From the NCBI GenBank assembly GCA_003255065.1, contig QAOA01007038.1:195589-259588 (forward strand): a DNA stretch of 64,000 nt, written 5' to 3'. This DNA is from Cercis canadensis (lineage: Eukaryota; Streptophyta; Magnoliopsida; Fabales; Fabaceae). Position numbers and translations under genes: made by a program. Under the pieces are notes generated by a model. The model searched no databases. It saw nothing but the letters and a program-made list of their open reading frames with translations, and was not told where the DNA came from. Below, piece after piece: positions 11,248 to 23,364 of this stretch. The number at the start of each line of letters is the position of its first letter. Within the stretch, counting starts at the first letter, position 1.

Positions 11248-11587
11248 TGATAGAAACCAGAAAGGAAAGAAATAGTTCTTAGGATGAATACTCAGAAACA
11301 GTGATTACAATCACTCACGGAGCCTATGGCTCCTACAGAAACATCTCTGCTAGAGAGAATTCTGCCCTCAAGAAAATATCTCACAACCAAAATGATTTCC
11401 TCTGCTACCTTCCCTCCCTAATATCACGCATCCCTCCTAACTAACTCATGCAGCCAATTACATCTCAGTCCCCTTGCCTTTCTTCTTTCTCGAATATACC
11501 CTCCATATTTTGGGCCTAACCAGTGGACCTCCTAACAGGTCCACTTCCTCTCTACCTAACTCATCACTAGAGCCCATAGTTCTATCA
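11248..11587 (-). repeat. 5' LTR of the gypsy element
   Basis: 340 bp with the same inverted ends as the copy at 6143. It is followed by the second TGTAC target duplication (11588-11592). No standard initiator-methionine tRNA primer site is evident beside it; another primer tRNA may have been used. Confidence 0.93.
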
Positions 11588-11592
11588 TGTAC

Positions 11593-12142
11593 ATTGAGTA
11601 AAAGTTATGAATTGATTTAGGTAACAAATCAGATTTCTATAGTATCAACATCATTGGCGATTGCCAGTACCGTTAAGCATATAAATTTGAAAACAAGTTT
11701 GTATGTATTATATAATATGAATTGGCAGGGAATATTTACGTCCACGGTACTCTTATGTCTACTAAGAAAAGGAACATTTTATCATTAATTGTCTTTGTTT
11801 TGCCATTTTCTTTGAAGGTCAATGTCAGTGTCACAATCATGTCTCTTTTAGAAGTTATTTATTGCGATGAATTTGTCTTGGGATCAAGTAATTGGATGGT
11901 AGCGAGTTCAAAGATCTGTTGACCGATGTAAGTAATATAGTGTTCAAGATAACAATATGCTTATCACTTAAATCTATCATTTTGGTTTTTCATAATTTAC
12001 TTTGAAGCTTTAAGCCTCTGATCGATCATTAATTTTTAATTATTTGTTTGGTTATATGCTGACATGAAGGTTCCAACTCAGGACTATTGCAAATTATCCA
12101 AACTTCTTACCATAATACCACTTCTATAAATCTGTTCACTCA
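11593..12142. other. Former upstream region of kiwellin K1
   Basis: Continues the K1 promoter flank on the far side of the gypsy insertion. It is alignable by eye with the upstream flanks of K2 (28560 on), K3 (31210 on) and K4 (34420 on), with shared blocks such as 'gtaagcatataaatt' and 'gggaacatgtaattggatgg'-like text. The open frame at 11722-11922 has no counterpart in the other copies and is not called. Confidence 0.6.
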
Positions 12143-13903
12143 AAAATGATAAATAGAGAATGTACATTATTTGAATAGTGAGGATACTATTAAATTAATA
12201 AACAAATGAGGGACTGAAATTCCTACTTGATACTTAATTTTATAGGATATCATTGAAAGAGCAACAGACCTAATAGTTCAGGAAACAAAAGTGCAGTTAA
12301 CTGAATACAATTTAGAAAGCTAATGAATATAGCTCATTATTACATTTTTGCATTTTAATTTTTTTTTTCCTTTTTACAAGAAACTAGCTAGTATTATACA
12401 GAAATACCTCTACATTCTAAGAGTAGTTGAAAATCGACCTTTGTCTGTCTCATGTAATTGTAAAATTATACCTTTTAAAATCTACCCTTATTTTCCAGGC
12501 TAAGATTTTAGCATGAAAAAAAATGAGGACAGTTTTTCCACTATCACTTTAATTTCTTTTAGTTTTGGAGAGAATAAACACTTGGGTAGAGAAGAGTGTC
12601 GGAGATAGTCATTTTCTTTTATTTGTGTAGAATATTGGAGGATAAACAGTGTGGTCACCAGACTATTGTATCCTGGAGACAATGCACCTAAAACCCACTG
12701 TACATAGTAGAGATACTAAAAATCACTTGCAGGAGACATGAATTGTTTTAAAGAAAGTGAGATAATCGTGCCTCATCCTGGAGACAACGCGTCTATAACC
12801 CGTTGTACATAGTGGAGATATTAAGAATCACCTGTAGGAGACATGAATTATCTTAAAGAAAGCGAGATACTCGTGCCTCATCTTAATGCTACATCTCTAA
12901 CATATTGTTATTATTTATACTCTATTTTCTATTTTTTTAGGCTTGAGAACAACATCCTGAATTCAGTACATCAGTCGTGGCATGTTATCCAAATATTGCT
13001 ACATCAACACTATGTTTTATTTTTTGTGAAGTAACTTAATCTCTCTAATTTAAAAATTATAAGGACAATATTGATGTAACCTAAATTGGAAAGACCAACT
13101 TAAAACTTTATAAGAACTAGATGAACCAAATTGTATTTAAATGAGATTTAGTCATAAAACAATGTTCTTCTCATCAAACTCAAACAGTCCATACCCTCGC
13201 ACGAAAAACTGGTGTAACATGTAAGGTCAAGATCTGTATCCCCCAAATATCCACTGAGTTCATGATGTGCTTCACAATTTCTGCGATCAAGTTGGCTCCA
13301 ATATTGCAATAAGGGGACAGAACTACAACAGTATATTGACTAGTGCATAGGAAAGCAATTGTTTCTAGTTGATACAACTATAACGACTAGCCTTTGTGCA
13401 CGTGCTGTAAGGCTTTTACTTTTTTTTTTTCTTTAACCAAATGGTTTCTTAGAATGGTCTGTTAATATACAATTGAAATAGTATTGACTTGGTTATACTT
13501 AGTCCCTCAGTAATCGCAAAATCTCAATGTCATGGAGCTTCATTTTGAGGCAAAAATAAATATACATAAACATAATGATGTAGGAACAATGGGAAATAAT
13601 AGATTTTAACCTCCTATATTTCAGCATATAACTACAAATGTTTCTAACATATCTAAGTAATTTGTGGCAAAATGTAGTTCTATATTGTCCTTGGAAGGCT
13701 TGAAAGTGTCAAGAACCGATTTCTGCAATATTTTTACTTAAAATTACAACAAACAAATAGGACAACATTACATACTATATTTTTAGTTGAACCATCAGAA
13801 TTGGAAAAGTGAAACAAAGAGAGTAGCAAAAAGTAGCAAAAGCATGTGTAACTATTCACTTATTCTGTTCTTACATCAGTGTATTCAATGGTTGAGAACT
13901 TGT
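12143..13903. repeat. Duplicated block, copy 1 (ends at the assembly gap)
   Basis: 1761 bp that recur at 14792-16547 with only scattered differences. The first part is kiwellin upstream flank (blocks shared with 29860 and 32540). The rest is non-coding and carries a 105-bp tandem repeat at about 12670-12880. The copy stops at the base before the N run, and the second copy starts at the base after it. Confidence 0.92.
12670..12880. repeat. 105-bp tandem repeat, about two units
   Basis: Units start 'atcctggagac' at 12670 and 12775. They share the pattern 'gtacatagt.gagata.ta' and 'aggagacatgaatt'. The same repeat occurs in the second copy of the block at about 15318-15535. It has no coding capacity. 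Confidence 0.8.
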
Positions 13904-14791
13904 NNNNNNNNNNNNNNNNNNNNNNNNNNNNNNNNNNNNNNNNNNNNNNNNNNNNNNNNNNNNNNNNNNNNNNNNNNNNNNNNNNNNNNNNNNNNNNNNN
14001 NNNNNNNNNNNNNNNNNNNNNNNNNNNNNNNNNNNNNNNNNNNNNNNNNNNNNNNNNNNNNNNNNNNNNNNNNNNNNNNNNNNNNNNNNNNNNNNNNNNN
14101 NNNNNNNNNNNNNNNNNNNNNNNNNNNNNNNNNNNNNNNNNNNNNNNNNNNNNNNNNNNNNNNNNNNNNNNNNNNNNNNNNNNNNNNNNNNNNNNNNNNN
14201 NNNNNNNNNNNNNNNNNNNNNNNNNNNNNNNNNNNNNNNNNNNNNNNNNNNNNNNNNNNNNNNNNNNNNNNNNNNNNNNNNNNNNNNNNNNNNNNNNNNN
14301 NNNNNNNNNNNNNNNNNNNNNNNNNNNNNNNNNNNNNNNNNNNNNNNNNNNNNNNNNNNNNNNNNNNNNNNNNNNNNNNNNNNNNNNNNNNNNNNNNNNN
14401 NNNNNNNNNNNNNNNNNNNNNNNNNNNNNNNNNNNNNNNNNNNNNNNNNNNNNNNNNNNNNNNNNNNNNNNNNNNNNNNNNNNNNNNNNNNNNNNNNNNN
14501 NNNNNNNNNNNNNNNNNNNNNNNNNNNNNNNNNNNNNNNNNNNNNNNNNNNNNNNNNNNNNNNNNNNNNNNNNNNNNNNNNNNNNNNNNNNNNNNNNNNN
14601 NNNNNNNNNNNNNNNNNNNNNNNNNNNNNNNNNNNNNNNNNNNNNNNNNNNNNNNNNNNNNNNNNNNNNNNNNNNNNNNNNNNNNNNNNNNNNNNNNNNN
14701 NNNNNNNNNNNNNNNNNNNNNNNNNNNNNNNNNNNNNNNNNNNNNNNNNNNNNNNNNNNNNNNNNNNNNNNNNNNNNNNNNNNNNNNNNNN
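13904..14791. other. Assembly gap (888 N)
   Basis: A run of N. Open frames spanning it are artefacts. Its edges coincide exactly with the ends of the two copies of the 1.76-kb duplicated block. Confidence 1.
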
Positions 14792-16547
14792 AAAATGATA
14801 AATAGAGAATGTACATTATTTGAATAGTGAGGATACTATTAAATTAATAAACAAATGAGGGACTGAAATTCCTACTTGATACTTAATTTTATAGGATATC
14901 ATTAAAAGAGCAACAGACCTAATAGTTCAGGAAACAAAAGTGCAGTTAACTGAATACAATTTAGAAAGCTAATGAATATAGCTCATTATTACATTTCTGC
15001 ATTTTAATTTTTTTTTCCTTTTTACAAGAAACTAGCTAGTATTATACGGAAATACCTCTACATTCTAAGAGTAGTTGAAAATCGACCTTTGTCTGTCTCA
15101 TGTAATTGTAAAATTATACCTTTTAAAATCTACCCTTATTTTCCAGGGTAAGATTTTAGCATGAAAAAAAATGAGGACAGTTTTTCCACTATCACTTTAA
15201 TTTCTTTTAGTTTTGGAGAGAATAAACACTTGGATAGAGAAGAGTGTCAGAGATAGTTATTTCCTCTTATTTGTGTAGAATATTAGAGAATAAACAGTGT
15301 GGTCACCGGATTATTGTATCCTAGAGATAATGCACCTAAAACCCACTGTACATAGTGGAGATACTAAAAATCACTTGCAGGAGACATGAATTGTCTTAAA
15401 GAAAGTAAGATAATTGTGCCTCATCTTGGAGACAACGCGTCTATAACCCGTTGTACATAGTGGAGATACTAAGAATCACATGTAGGAGACATGAATTGTC
15501 TTAGAGAAAGCGAGATACTCGTGTCTCATCTTGATGCCACATTTCTACGATATTGTTATTATTTATACTCTATTTTCTATTTTTTTAGGCTTGAGAACAA
15601 CATCCTGAATTCAGTACATCAGTCGTGGCATGTTATCCAAATATTGCTACATCAACACTATGTTTTATTTTTGTGAAGCGACTTAATCTCTCTAATTTAA
15701 AAATTATAAGGACAATATTGCTGTAACCTAAATTGGAAAGACCAACTTAAAACTTTATAAGAACTAGATGAACCAAATTGTATTTAAATGAGATTTAGTC
15801 ATAAAACAATGTTCTTCTCATCAAACTCAAACATCCATACCCTCGCACGAAAAACTAGTGTAACATGTAAGGTCAAGATCTGTATCCCCCAAATATTCAC
15901 TGAGTTCATGATGTGCTTCACAATTTCTGCGATCAAGTTGGCTCCAATATTGCAATAAGGGGACAGAACTACAACAGTATATTGACTAGTGCATAGGAAA
16001 GCTATTGTTTCTAGTTGATACAACTATAACGACTAGCCTTTGTGCACGTGCTGTAAGGCTTTTACTGTTTTTGCCTTTAACCAAATGGTTTCTTAGAATG
16101 GTCTGTTAATATACAATTGAAATAGTATTGACTTGGTTATACTTAGTCCCTCAGTAATCGCAAAATCTCAATGTCATGGAGCTTCATTTTCAGGCAAAAA
16201 TAAATATACATAAACATAATGATGTAGGAACAATGGGAAATAATAGATTTTAACCTACTATATTTCAGCATATAACTACAAATGTTTCTAACATATCTAA
16301 GTAATTTGTGGCAAAATGTAGTTCTATATTGTCCTTGGAAGGCTTGAAAGTGTCAAGAACCGATTTCTGCAATATTTTTACTTAAAATTACAACAAACAA
16401 TTAGGACAACATTACATACTATATTTTTAGTTGAACCATCAGAATTGGAAAAGTGAAACAAAGAGAGTAGCAAAAAGTAGCAAAAGCATGTGTAACTATT
16501 CACTTATTCTGTTCTTACATCAGTGTATTCAATGGTTGAGAACTTGT
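14792..16547. repeat. Duplicated block, copy 2 (starts at the assembly gap)
   Basis: Near-identical to 12143-13903. Examples of differences are agattttagc versus an altered neighbour near 15148, and a one-base indel near 15670. It continues uniquely after 16547 into the leader region of the SINA-like gene. This is either a real tandem duplication or two haplotype contigs placed in series. Confidence 0.92.
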
Positions 16548-17285
16548 ACATACATTAACTACCACACATAAATCTAGAAAACAAAAATCTTCACCTTCAA
16601 ATGTAGGATAGTTACCCAATCCTACATTTCCCAAATCTTTTGGATGTTTGACTTTTTCTTTTAAATATTTGTTTAGGATTTTATTTTCATAGTCTTCTTA
16701 ATACTAGAGTGCAGAGACCAAAAGAACTCCTTCTAGTATAGATTTTAAGGAGCAGTTGAGAAAAGTCAAATTTACATGAGCAGAGTCCTTTATCCATTTG
16801 AATAGCGAACCTGAAAGGTTAATGTTTTGCTACATGAACCGTCTAGGAAAGAATTATCAATATTGTGGATTGGAACACTTTTGGAAAAAGGTCAAATTTA
16901 GAAGAGTATAATCCTTGCTCCATTTCAATGATTAGCTCCTATCCTTGTTGCAGAAAAGCTCAAAACCAGAGTACCTGCACAAATGCTTCGATTGCTTTCC
17001 CTGAATGGGAAAGGAAAGAAAATAGTGGATCGGATGCACAGGATATTAATTGGTTGCAAATAGATGTTCTTGTTCTGCAAGGAAGGAAAAAAAAAAAAAA
17101 AGGCAAGCTATCCAAATCAGAAAAAAAAAAAATATAGGCTCAATCCACAAGATATTAATTAACAGAAATCGATGTGTTTTTTGGTAAAAGAAGGCAAGGT
17201 AGCCATTGGGATTCGCTCTTTTAAAAGGTAAGTATAAAAAAAAAAAAAATTGATGGGAATTTTAGGGTTTGGTAGCAAAATCCTC
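16548..17285. other. Non-coding region upstream of the SINA-like gene
   Basis: AT-rich with homopolymer A runs near 17088, 17124 and 17238. The open frame 16865-17137 ends in a low-complexity Lys run and has no recognised domain. The last 100 bp probably hold promoter sequence. Confidence 0.5.
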
Positions 17286-17293
17286 TATAAAAG
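17286..17293 (+). promoter_or_regulatory. TATA box, SINA-like gene
   Basis: TATAAAAG, about 165 bp upstream of a good splice donor (CAG|GTCAGT at 17451/17452). This fits a core promoter with transcription starting near 17318. Confidence 0.5.
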
Positions 17294-17317
17294 CTAAAAG
17301 AAAACCCTCTGCAAAAG

Positions 17318-17451
17318 TAAAAGAAATCCATCTGCAGCCACAGTAGATTAGCCGCTGGAAGCCCCGGAATGAGCTACAACCTCTGCGAAGTTGCTTCTCA
17401 CTGGCGTTGTAAATCATCTATGTAAACGACACCCAGCCCCACCTTGCTCAG
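17318..17451 (+). other. Probable non-coding leader exon of the SINA-like gene
   Basis: More GC-rich than its surroundings, it begins about 30 bp after the TATA box and ends at a consensus donor CTCAG|GTCAGT. The following 1.3 kb is T-rich like a plant intron. I could not fix the acceptor; it should lie shortly before 18790. Confidence 0.4.
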
Positions 17452-18187
17452 GTCAGTTAACGCTTCTGGTTATTATCTGCACGCAAATGATTTTGTTAGA
17501 TGTTTGTTTTTTTTCTGATGAATTAGAAAATTTTTCTCAAATTTCTGATTAAGTTGTTGATGACCTGATTTGTGCTTGTTATCATATGGATGATTAAGTG
17601 GGCGTATGAATTCTGCACAATGATATTGAAGTCAGTGGTATCCTCTAGGGTTTTTTTCCCACACTCCAGTGAGTTAAATGTTTCTCTTTGCATTTTCTTT
17701 GTTGAGTATTGGCCTCGGAAAATTGGGTTTCGACTTGTATACTGGTTTTGCCTTAAGGATGGGATATAGTAATGCTTCGGCCTCTGACACTGGATTTCTG
17801 CATTTGTTGACTATTTTACTTGTTATTTCTAATAGAAAACCTCTGGCATCATTTGTTTTGGAGTGTTTTTCCCCAATATTTTCTAGTCATTTACCTAGAT
17901 TATTTGGATTTGCTCCTGTGTCAAGCTGTTCTTGCACATGGTAGAGCCAAATTTATGAATTAATAGCACATCTAGGCTTCTTTTGAGAAAATAGCTGTGG
18001 TTGCAGTGAAATGTTGGCACGAATACTTTTGACTTTGATACTCTTTTTTCTGTTCTTACTAGATTTTTCTTCCTAATTTTGCAAACCTAGGGTGCTTCTT
18101 TGACTAATTGCAAAACATCTTGTTTTTGTTTGTCATGTGTGATTTCAGTCTTACAAAAATTAATTCTAATTTATCATATGTATGCAG

Positions 18188-18325
18188 TTTGGTGTATGAG
18201 GAATATTGTATTTGATATGAGAGTTTAATAAAATTGTACACGTTTGGTGTATGAGGAATATTGTGTTTGATATGAGAGTTTCATAAAACTGTACACAATT
18301 TGGTGTTTGAGGAATATTCTGTTCT
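18188..18325. repeat. 55-56-bp tandem repeat in the presumed leader intron
   Basis: 'tttggtgtatgaggaatatt' or a close variant starts at 18188, 18243 and 18299. The first two units are almost complete and the third is partial. Confidence 0.8.
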
Positions 18326-18807
18326 TGTTGTATTGTAAAGATGAAATTATTGTTGATTAAGTAATGAAAATTGGCACTTCACAATGAACAATCATTGCTG
18401 AACAATTAACTACCTATTCCAATGCATATTTATGTGACAAACACTTTTTTACTTTTTAGTTCTGTGATTTTATCTTTCAAGATTTTTCTCTTGTCTATTG
18501 CGAACTGGTATATTAATATTGTGCCCAACTTCATTTTTTACATGAGTCTGCAGTGAAAACTGAAGACATATGTACGTTTTACAGATTTTGAAATAGAAAT
18601 TCTTTTTGGTTTTTTTCACGGTTTTTGCAAAACGCCAATGCCAATGAAATAGTTTTATTTGAAACATTATAATCAGAAATTTTCCAAAGCGTTATATTTT
18701 CCATCAAAACAAACGAGTTAGTTAAGGAAATAATAATTGTTGCATTGATAGAGCAAATAGAGCATTGTTTTTCTGGCAATAATGAACAAAGCATGTTTGA
18801 CAGAGAG

Positions 18808-20077
18808 ATGACGGAGTTTTCAGTTGGCCAAGATCATTGTGACGAAGGACTCAGCAACCCGAGGCAAAAGTATATTTCTGTGTCCCTTGCTGACCCTGGT
18901 GTGCTTGATTGCTTCATTTGCTATAAAGCCTTGCGTAGTCCTATCTTCCAGGTTGGTTTTTTTTTGTCCACATATTTTCTTAAATATATTCTCTCTCCTA
19001 CGTGTTATATTTACCAATGAATGGATTCTCTATGTCGGTTATTTCTGGATATTGTTTCGCGACTTATTTAGATATTTTTGTTTGGATTGTTGAATGCCAT
19101 TGTGAAAGGATTATATTAGAAGATTTAGAAATTCAATTGTGATTCTCACAATTTGAGTTATGAGTTGTAGTGTTGTGTATTAAGTAATTTTTATGTAGGC
19201 TAGTGGTTGTAGTCTGTGTTGACAGCATCCTTCTTATTCCTATTAAGTTGTTGATGACTTCATTTGATATTTCCTGGACAGAATTTTAACTTTAGGGTTT
19301 TACTTGAAGGCCTTTCAAGGAATTTATATTTTGTTAGTTGTCCATAGATGCAAAATCTCATTTGGTAAATTTTTTGGTGATTGGATGGCAATTCAGTGCG
19401 AGAATGGACATATTGCTTGCTCTTCCTGCTGTGTTAAGCTTCGGAACAAATGTCCCTTGTGCTCTAAGCCCATTGGCTATATTCGTTGCCGAGCCATTGA
19501 GAACGTATCAGAATCTTTCCAAATATCATGCCCAAATGCACCATATGGTTGTGAAGAGATAATGCCTTACTATACGAAGAATGATCATGACAAGGAATGC
19601 ATCTATGCACCATGTTTTTGCCCGCATTTAGGCTGCGACTTTGTTGCCTCATCCAAGGAGTTAGCCCTCCACTTCAATCATAAACACGCGGGTTCTGCAG
19701 TCTATTTTGTGTATGATAACTTTTTCTCTGTCACGATAAATGTCAGCGACGAAGTCATTGTTCTTCAGGAGCAAAGGGATGATAATCTTTTTATTCTCAA
19801 TAATATTGTTAAGCATAAGGGGAATTTAGTCGGTATCAGTTGCATTGCCCCCAACTCATCCAAGGCAGCGTTCCATTATGAACTTTTCGCTACATCTCAT
19901 GGATGCTCTCGAAAGTTACAATCTTTAATCCAAAGCAGTCAAGGCCACATTACCGTTACTCCTTCATTTGGGTTCGTATTTATACCATCTGATTTTTTCT
20001 GTTGTGGACAGCTGAAGGTGGACCTCTGCATAGGGCGGAATGTTAACTCATCACCCCGCATATCCATACATTTGTAG
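18808..20077 (+). CDS. SINA-like RING E3 ubiquitin ligase (two coding exons)
   Basis: Predicted CDS join(18808-18951, 19397-20077), 274 residues. The exon 1 donor is CCAG|GTTGGT and the exon 2 acceptor is ATTCAG|TGC; the joined frame is continuous. The RING finger spans the junction: CFICYKAL in exon 1, then CENGHIACSSCC and CPLC in exon 2. A SIAH-type zinc-finger region follows (CPNAPYGCEE, CIYAPCFCP, GCDFVASSKELALHFNHKHA), then the C-terminal Seven-in-absentia substrate-binding/dimerisation domain. The family transfers ubiquitin from an E2 to bound substrates. An in-frame ATG at 18793 is an alternative start. Length is normal for plant SINA-like 7/10 proteins, and no disabling change is seen. 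A polyadenylation hexamer AATAAA occurs at 20270. Confidence 0.88.
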
Positions 20078-20880
20078 AGGTTATTGGAACAAAACCTTGG
20101 TTTGAGAATGACATGAATTTGTGCACATTTTTGTTTTGTTACAATCAAGAATGAAGTTATATTTTAGTTTATTTTTTAAAAAGCATTTTTTTTTTTCCTG
20201 TTGAGGAAACTCGTTATGTTAAAAAGATCAAAATACTTGTTGTTTTCTGTAGGCATATTTACTTTTGCTAATAAAATATGTACACAATAAGTAGTAAATA
20301 AGAACTGTACTAATTGTTGTCATAAGCCAACCTGTTCTTGTTGAAAAAGTATAGTTTGAGAGAGTAAAGAAGACTAGTATGATTGCATGGGACTGTATAT
20401 TTTATATTCCAAACCTCTGTTTTTGTTTTCTTGTTGAGTTTCCTCCACTCATGCCATATTTTATCCCCTTTGAAACTAGTTGTAATTCGGGGAAAAAATA
20501 AGTTATATCAAACCTATGTTGCACCGAAACGGAATTATTCTGCCGTACCCGTTTCCAGTATGTTTCCGAAATGCAGTACACCTACCAGTGCCAGAAACGC
20601 CCACCAGTCTCCACCCTCCTTCTTTTTTTCCTTCAAAATCCAAATAATCTCACAACCCAACAATTTTTGAGCTTCCATAATGATCTAGGAAAGACCTGTA
20701 CCAAGCCTCAGACAAGAGAAACGGCAATTCAAAATGAAAAATTAAATCGTGGGCACTGGTTTGTTTGTTTTGGCAAAGATAGAGCAGATTGATAACTAAA
20801 ATTTAGGCAAAGATAGAGCATATTCATGACCTTCCAATACAAAAGGCGACCGACCACAATACGTGGGGGGCTGGCCATGG
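20078..20880. other. 3' UTR and intergenic sequence after the SINA-like gene
   Basis: AT-rich, with an AATAAA at 20270-20275. The open frames 20383-20792 have no recognisable domain and no neighbouring signals that support translation. Confidence 0.5.
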
Positions 20881-21020
20881 ATGGAGGTCGAGTTGAGAGA
20901 GGAGGGCAAAGGAGAGAGGAGGAGGGCGAGAAAGCACTCAGAGAAGGTGAGAGGAGAGAGAGACGAGGGTAAGAGAGAACTCAGAGAAGGTGAGAGGAAG
21001 AGGGAGAGAGACGGTGAGAA
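20881..21020 (+). repeat. Purine-rich (GA) tract with imperfect tandem units
   Basis: Nearly pure A/G on the plus strand. The unit 'ctcagagaaggtgagagga' occurs twice (near 20938 and 20980). The open frame through it (20863-21054) is low-complexity Arg/Glu/Lys and is not called. Confidence 0.75.
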
Positions 21021-21839
21021 AAAAGAAACCGGATATGGATCTCATAAAAGATAGATTTGTCTGGATGGCTGCAACCTCTCTGGTACTTACATTCTTCTTT
21101 GTAGAGGATGATTTTATATTTTGTGGTTCATTCTAGGAAAGCATACATGACATGCTGAAACCAGTATAATTTGATGTTTCAATTATTATTTTTGTTTAAC
21201 CTATTCAATTTACAACTTTCCTGGCACAAGGAATGTGTAGATGTGTTTAAGAGATTGCGTTCTCCTTTACTTATCCTAGGCTTGATACGGAGGTTTGTTT
21301 ATCATCTACCCCTTTTCCCTGTATCTACTTGTCAATATCATGAAAATATTTTAGTTTGGCCCCTCACAATATTCTCTTAATTTTATGATAGGAAGGAAGA
21401 AATAAAAAAAACGACAGAGAAGTTTATGCCACCTGGAGAAACTGATGAGCAATTATTTGAGTGATAGAAACGCGGTTACGGTTATTATAAATATTAAAAC
21501 TTGGACATACCATAAGGCTCTTATAGTTGTATATATTGTTCTTCATGATATATATGGTTATGTTGTGTACTACTTAATGGTGTTTTATATTGTAGAAAGT
21601 AAATGAATATGATGTCAAATGTAATCTATGCTTCACATATTATATATAGAGACTTTACAATTTTATTTCAGGTAGTGTGGCATATAGTTCTTTTTGAAGT
21701 AAATGTTTATTGACTTATTGCATGTTTTCATTTTGTTCAAACCTACCAAAAAATAGATATTTGTGTTATACAAATTATTTAATGAAAAAGATATTTGTGA
21801 ATGATATATTTTAATTTTTAATAAATATTATTTAGGAAA

Positions 21840-21993
21840 TTACCTCTAAAATTAATATAAAAAAACTTTAGAAAATTTCAACAGAAATTTCATTCTGTTC
21901 AAATTTTGTAATTATTTCAACAACCCAAATTCTATTGGAATTCAAAATTCTAACGAAAAAATTTGGTTGAAATCCAAGAAATTTCTTGTAGTG
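21840..21993. mobile_element. CACTA-type transposon terminus (fragment)
   Basis: Ends in TTTCTTGTAGTG, the inverse of the CACTACAAGAAA end seen in the 67-bp element at 29890. Short subterminal motifs around 'ttccaacg' are present, clearer in the duplicate at 63050-63362, which keeps more of it. No left end or transposase is visible. Confidence 0.5.
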
Positions 21994-22191
21994 TCACTGG
22001 ATTATCACTTTGTGAGGGAGAAAGTTCAAGCTAATCAACTCCAAGTGTCTCATGTTTCTACAAAGGACCAACTTGCAAACATTCTTACCAAGCCACTGCC
22101 CTCGTCTATGTTCACTCATCTTCAAGCCAAGATTGGCTTTCTTGATGGATCTGTCATCTTGCAGAGGCATGACAGAGAAAACCCTAGCTAG
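21994..22191 (+). pseudogene. Copia RNase H C-terminal fragment
   Basis: Encodes the extreme C-terminus of copia pol (DYHFVREKVQANQLQ, then LTKPLPSS), followed by a probable LTR remnant reaching about 22430. The 5' part is cut off exactly at the CACTA-type terminus. It is related to, but distinct from, the tail at 2484-2711. Confidence 0.85.
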
Positions 22192-23099
22192 GGTTTCGGC
22201 TAGATAAGGTTTCTAAACCCTTATCTCCTTTTGAGTTTCAAACTGTTGTTACACTACTATATTTAATTCATTATTTATCTAGGTTAATTTTTTATTTATA
22301 CTTTTTTTTTTCTTTCAATCACTTGTAACCCTATAAATACAGTTATATACATCAATACAAATTACACTTTTTTCCATATCTTTATTTCTCTCCATAATCA
22401 ATGGGTAGGCAAGAATTTCCCTAATATTTGATTCTTACCTGTTTCAAAATAATTAGAGCCTTAAGGGCTAAGTATTCTCTACGTAGGCTTTTTATATCTA
22501 ACTATAAATATGACCTTTTAAACATAATCCACTAGAGCACTAATTCTGAACTGTTGTCAGAAGGCTAATACAAATTCTACGGATTAAAGCAATGCCCTCC
22601 ACCACGAAAAAACATAAAAGGTAATGCTCTCAATTTGTCTTATTCTTCATCTAACGATAGCTTAAGATAATACTCAACAAATAGATTTAATATATAACAT
22701 TATATATATCAAGTATGAAGTACGAACAATAGTAAATATATATTACAGGAAAGAAATTCACTATAGACACAAAAAGAGACACAGCAAACAGAAAATATTG
22801 GCAAATACTACTACATTAAGCCTCTTACCATGTGATATCTAACCCGCCCCACTGACCATGAGGAACACCCAAGGCTTTCCACACAGCCTTTGAAGCATCA
22901 ACAATGTTGTTGGAGCATGGAGGTTGGTAATCATGGTCCTCATCACATCCCATAGTTGAGTCACACTCGTCAACGACCATGGCCACTATGCTCCGGCCAT
23001 TTGCAGTAATGGTGATGTTGTTGTGGCACCTGCTCTTGTTGTTGAACCATCCAGTGGAAAGCACGACAACGGGTGTGTCATCAGAATGGTACTGGTTGT

Positions 23100-23352
23100 T
23101 ATTAGTGAGTCAGCAGTTAGTTACAATTTGATTTATTGATTTATCTTATTTAGCCAAATATACTTGTAACAAAATATACTTATCAACTCATGTAGGGATT
23201 AGACTCCTTCTAGGGTTAGTCTCCTTCAACTCGGATTAGACTCCTTATAAGGTTAGTCTTCTTTTCGTTTGAATATACTTTACACTTGTATAAATGTACG
23301 ATTGCACTAAATGAAAGTTGTGACCTTTCTCCATCTTCTCGGTTTTCCTATA
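23100..23352 (+). repeat. 5' LTR of the K2 copia element
   Basis: 253 bp, from TATTAGTGAG to TTTTCCTATA. Compared with the 3' LTR it lacks six bases (ctttag) near 23232 and has four substitutions. A TATA-like 'cttgtataaat' precedes the presumed transcript start. Confidence 0.95.
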
Positions 23353-23364
23353 TGGTATCAAAGC
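23353..23364 (+). promoter_or_regulatory. Primer binding site
   Basis: TGGTATCAAAGC, directly after the 5' LTR. It matches the usual initiator-Met tRNA site of plant copia elements except for one base. Confidence 0.9.

Larger units (their letters stand above)
6143..11587 (-). mobile_element. Ty3/gypsy chromovirus-type LTR retrotransposon
   Basis: A full-length element of 5445 bp. Two 340-bp LTRs (6143-6482, 11248-11587) have perfect 8-bp inverted ends TGATAGAA/TTCTATCA. The target duplication TGTAC occurs at 6138-6142 and 11588-11592. The target is the K1 upstream region, and the uninterrupted form survives upstream of K3 near 31212 ('gggtgtacaatgagtaaaa'). The order on the minus strand is gag, protease, RT, RNase H, integrase and a truncated chromodomain, with a polypurine tract next to the 3' LTR (6483-6494, complement). 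I count about 12 differences between the LTRs. Several nonsense and frameshift changes make it non-autonomous now. Confidence 0.95.
21022..22824. repeat. Segmental duplication, copy 1 (3' side of K2)
   Basis: From 'gaaaccggatatggatctca' onward, this block matches 62206-64000 almost throughout. In order it holds unrecognised sequence, a CACTA-type terminus (to 21993), a copia RNase H tail with LTR remnant, and the 3' flank shared by K2-K5. The other copy runs off the window in the same order. Confidence 0.9.

Noticed and set aside
13787-14827. Open frames spanning the N run on both strands
   Set aside because: They consist of unknown bases; only a few residues at each edge are real.
17572-17944. 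Hydrophobic frames upstream of the SINA-like gene
   Set aside because: They lie in a T-rich stretch after a splice donor and look like intron translated by chance.
20863-21054. Arg/Glu/Lys-rich frame over the GA tract
   Set aside because: A purely purine-rich sequence is open in one strand by chance; no start context or domain.
21022-21460. Possible exons (a stretch reading HKECVDVFKRLRSPLL, another EEIKKTTEKFMPPGETDE)
   Set aside because: The duplicate at 62206-62650 changes the frame of the first piece, and I recognise no family. Left as part of the segmental duplication.
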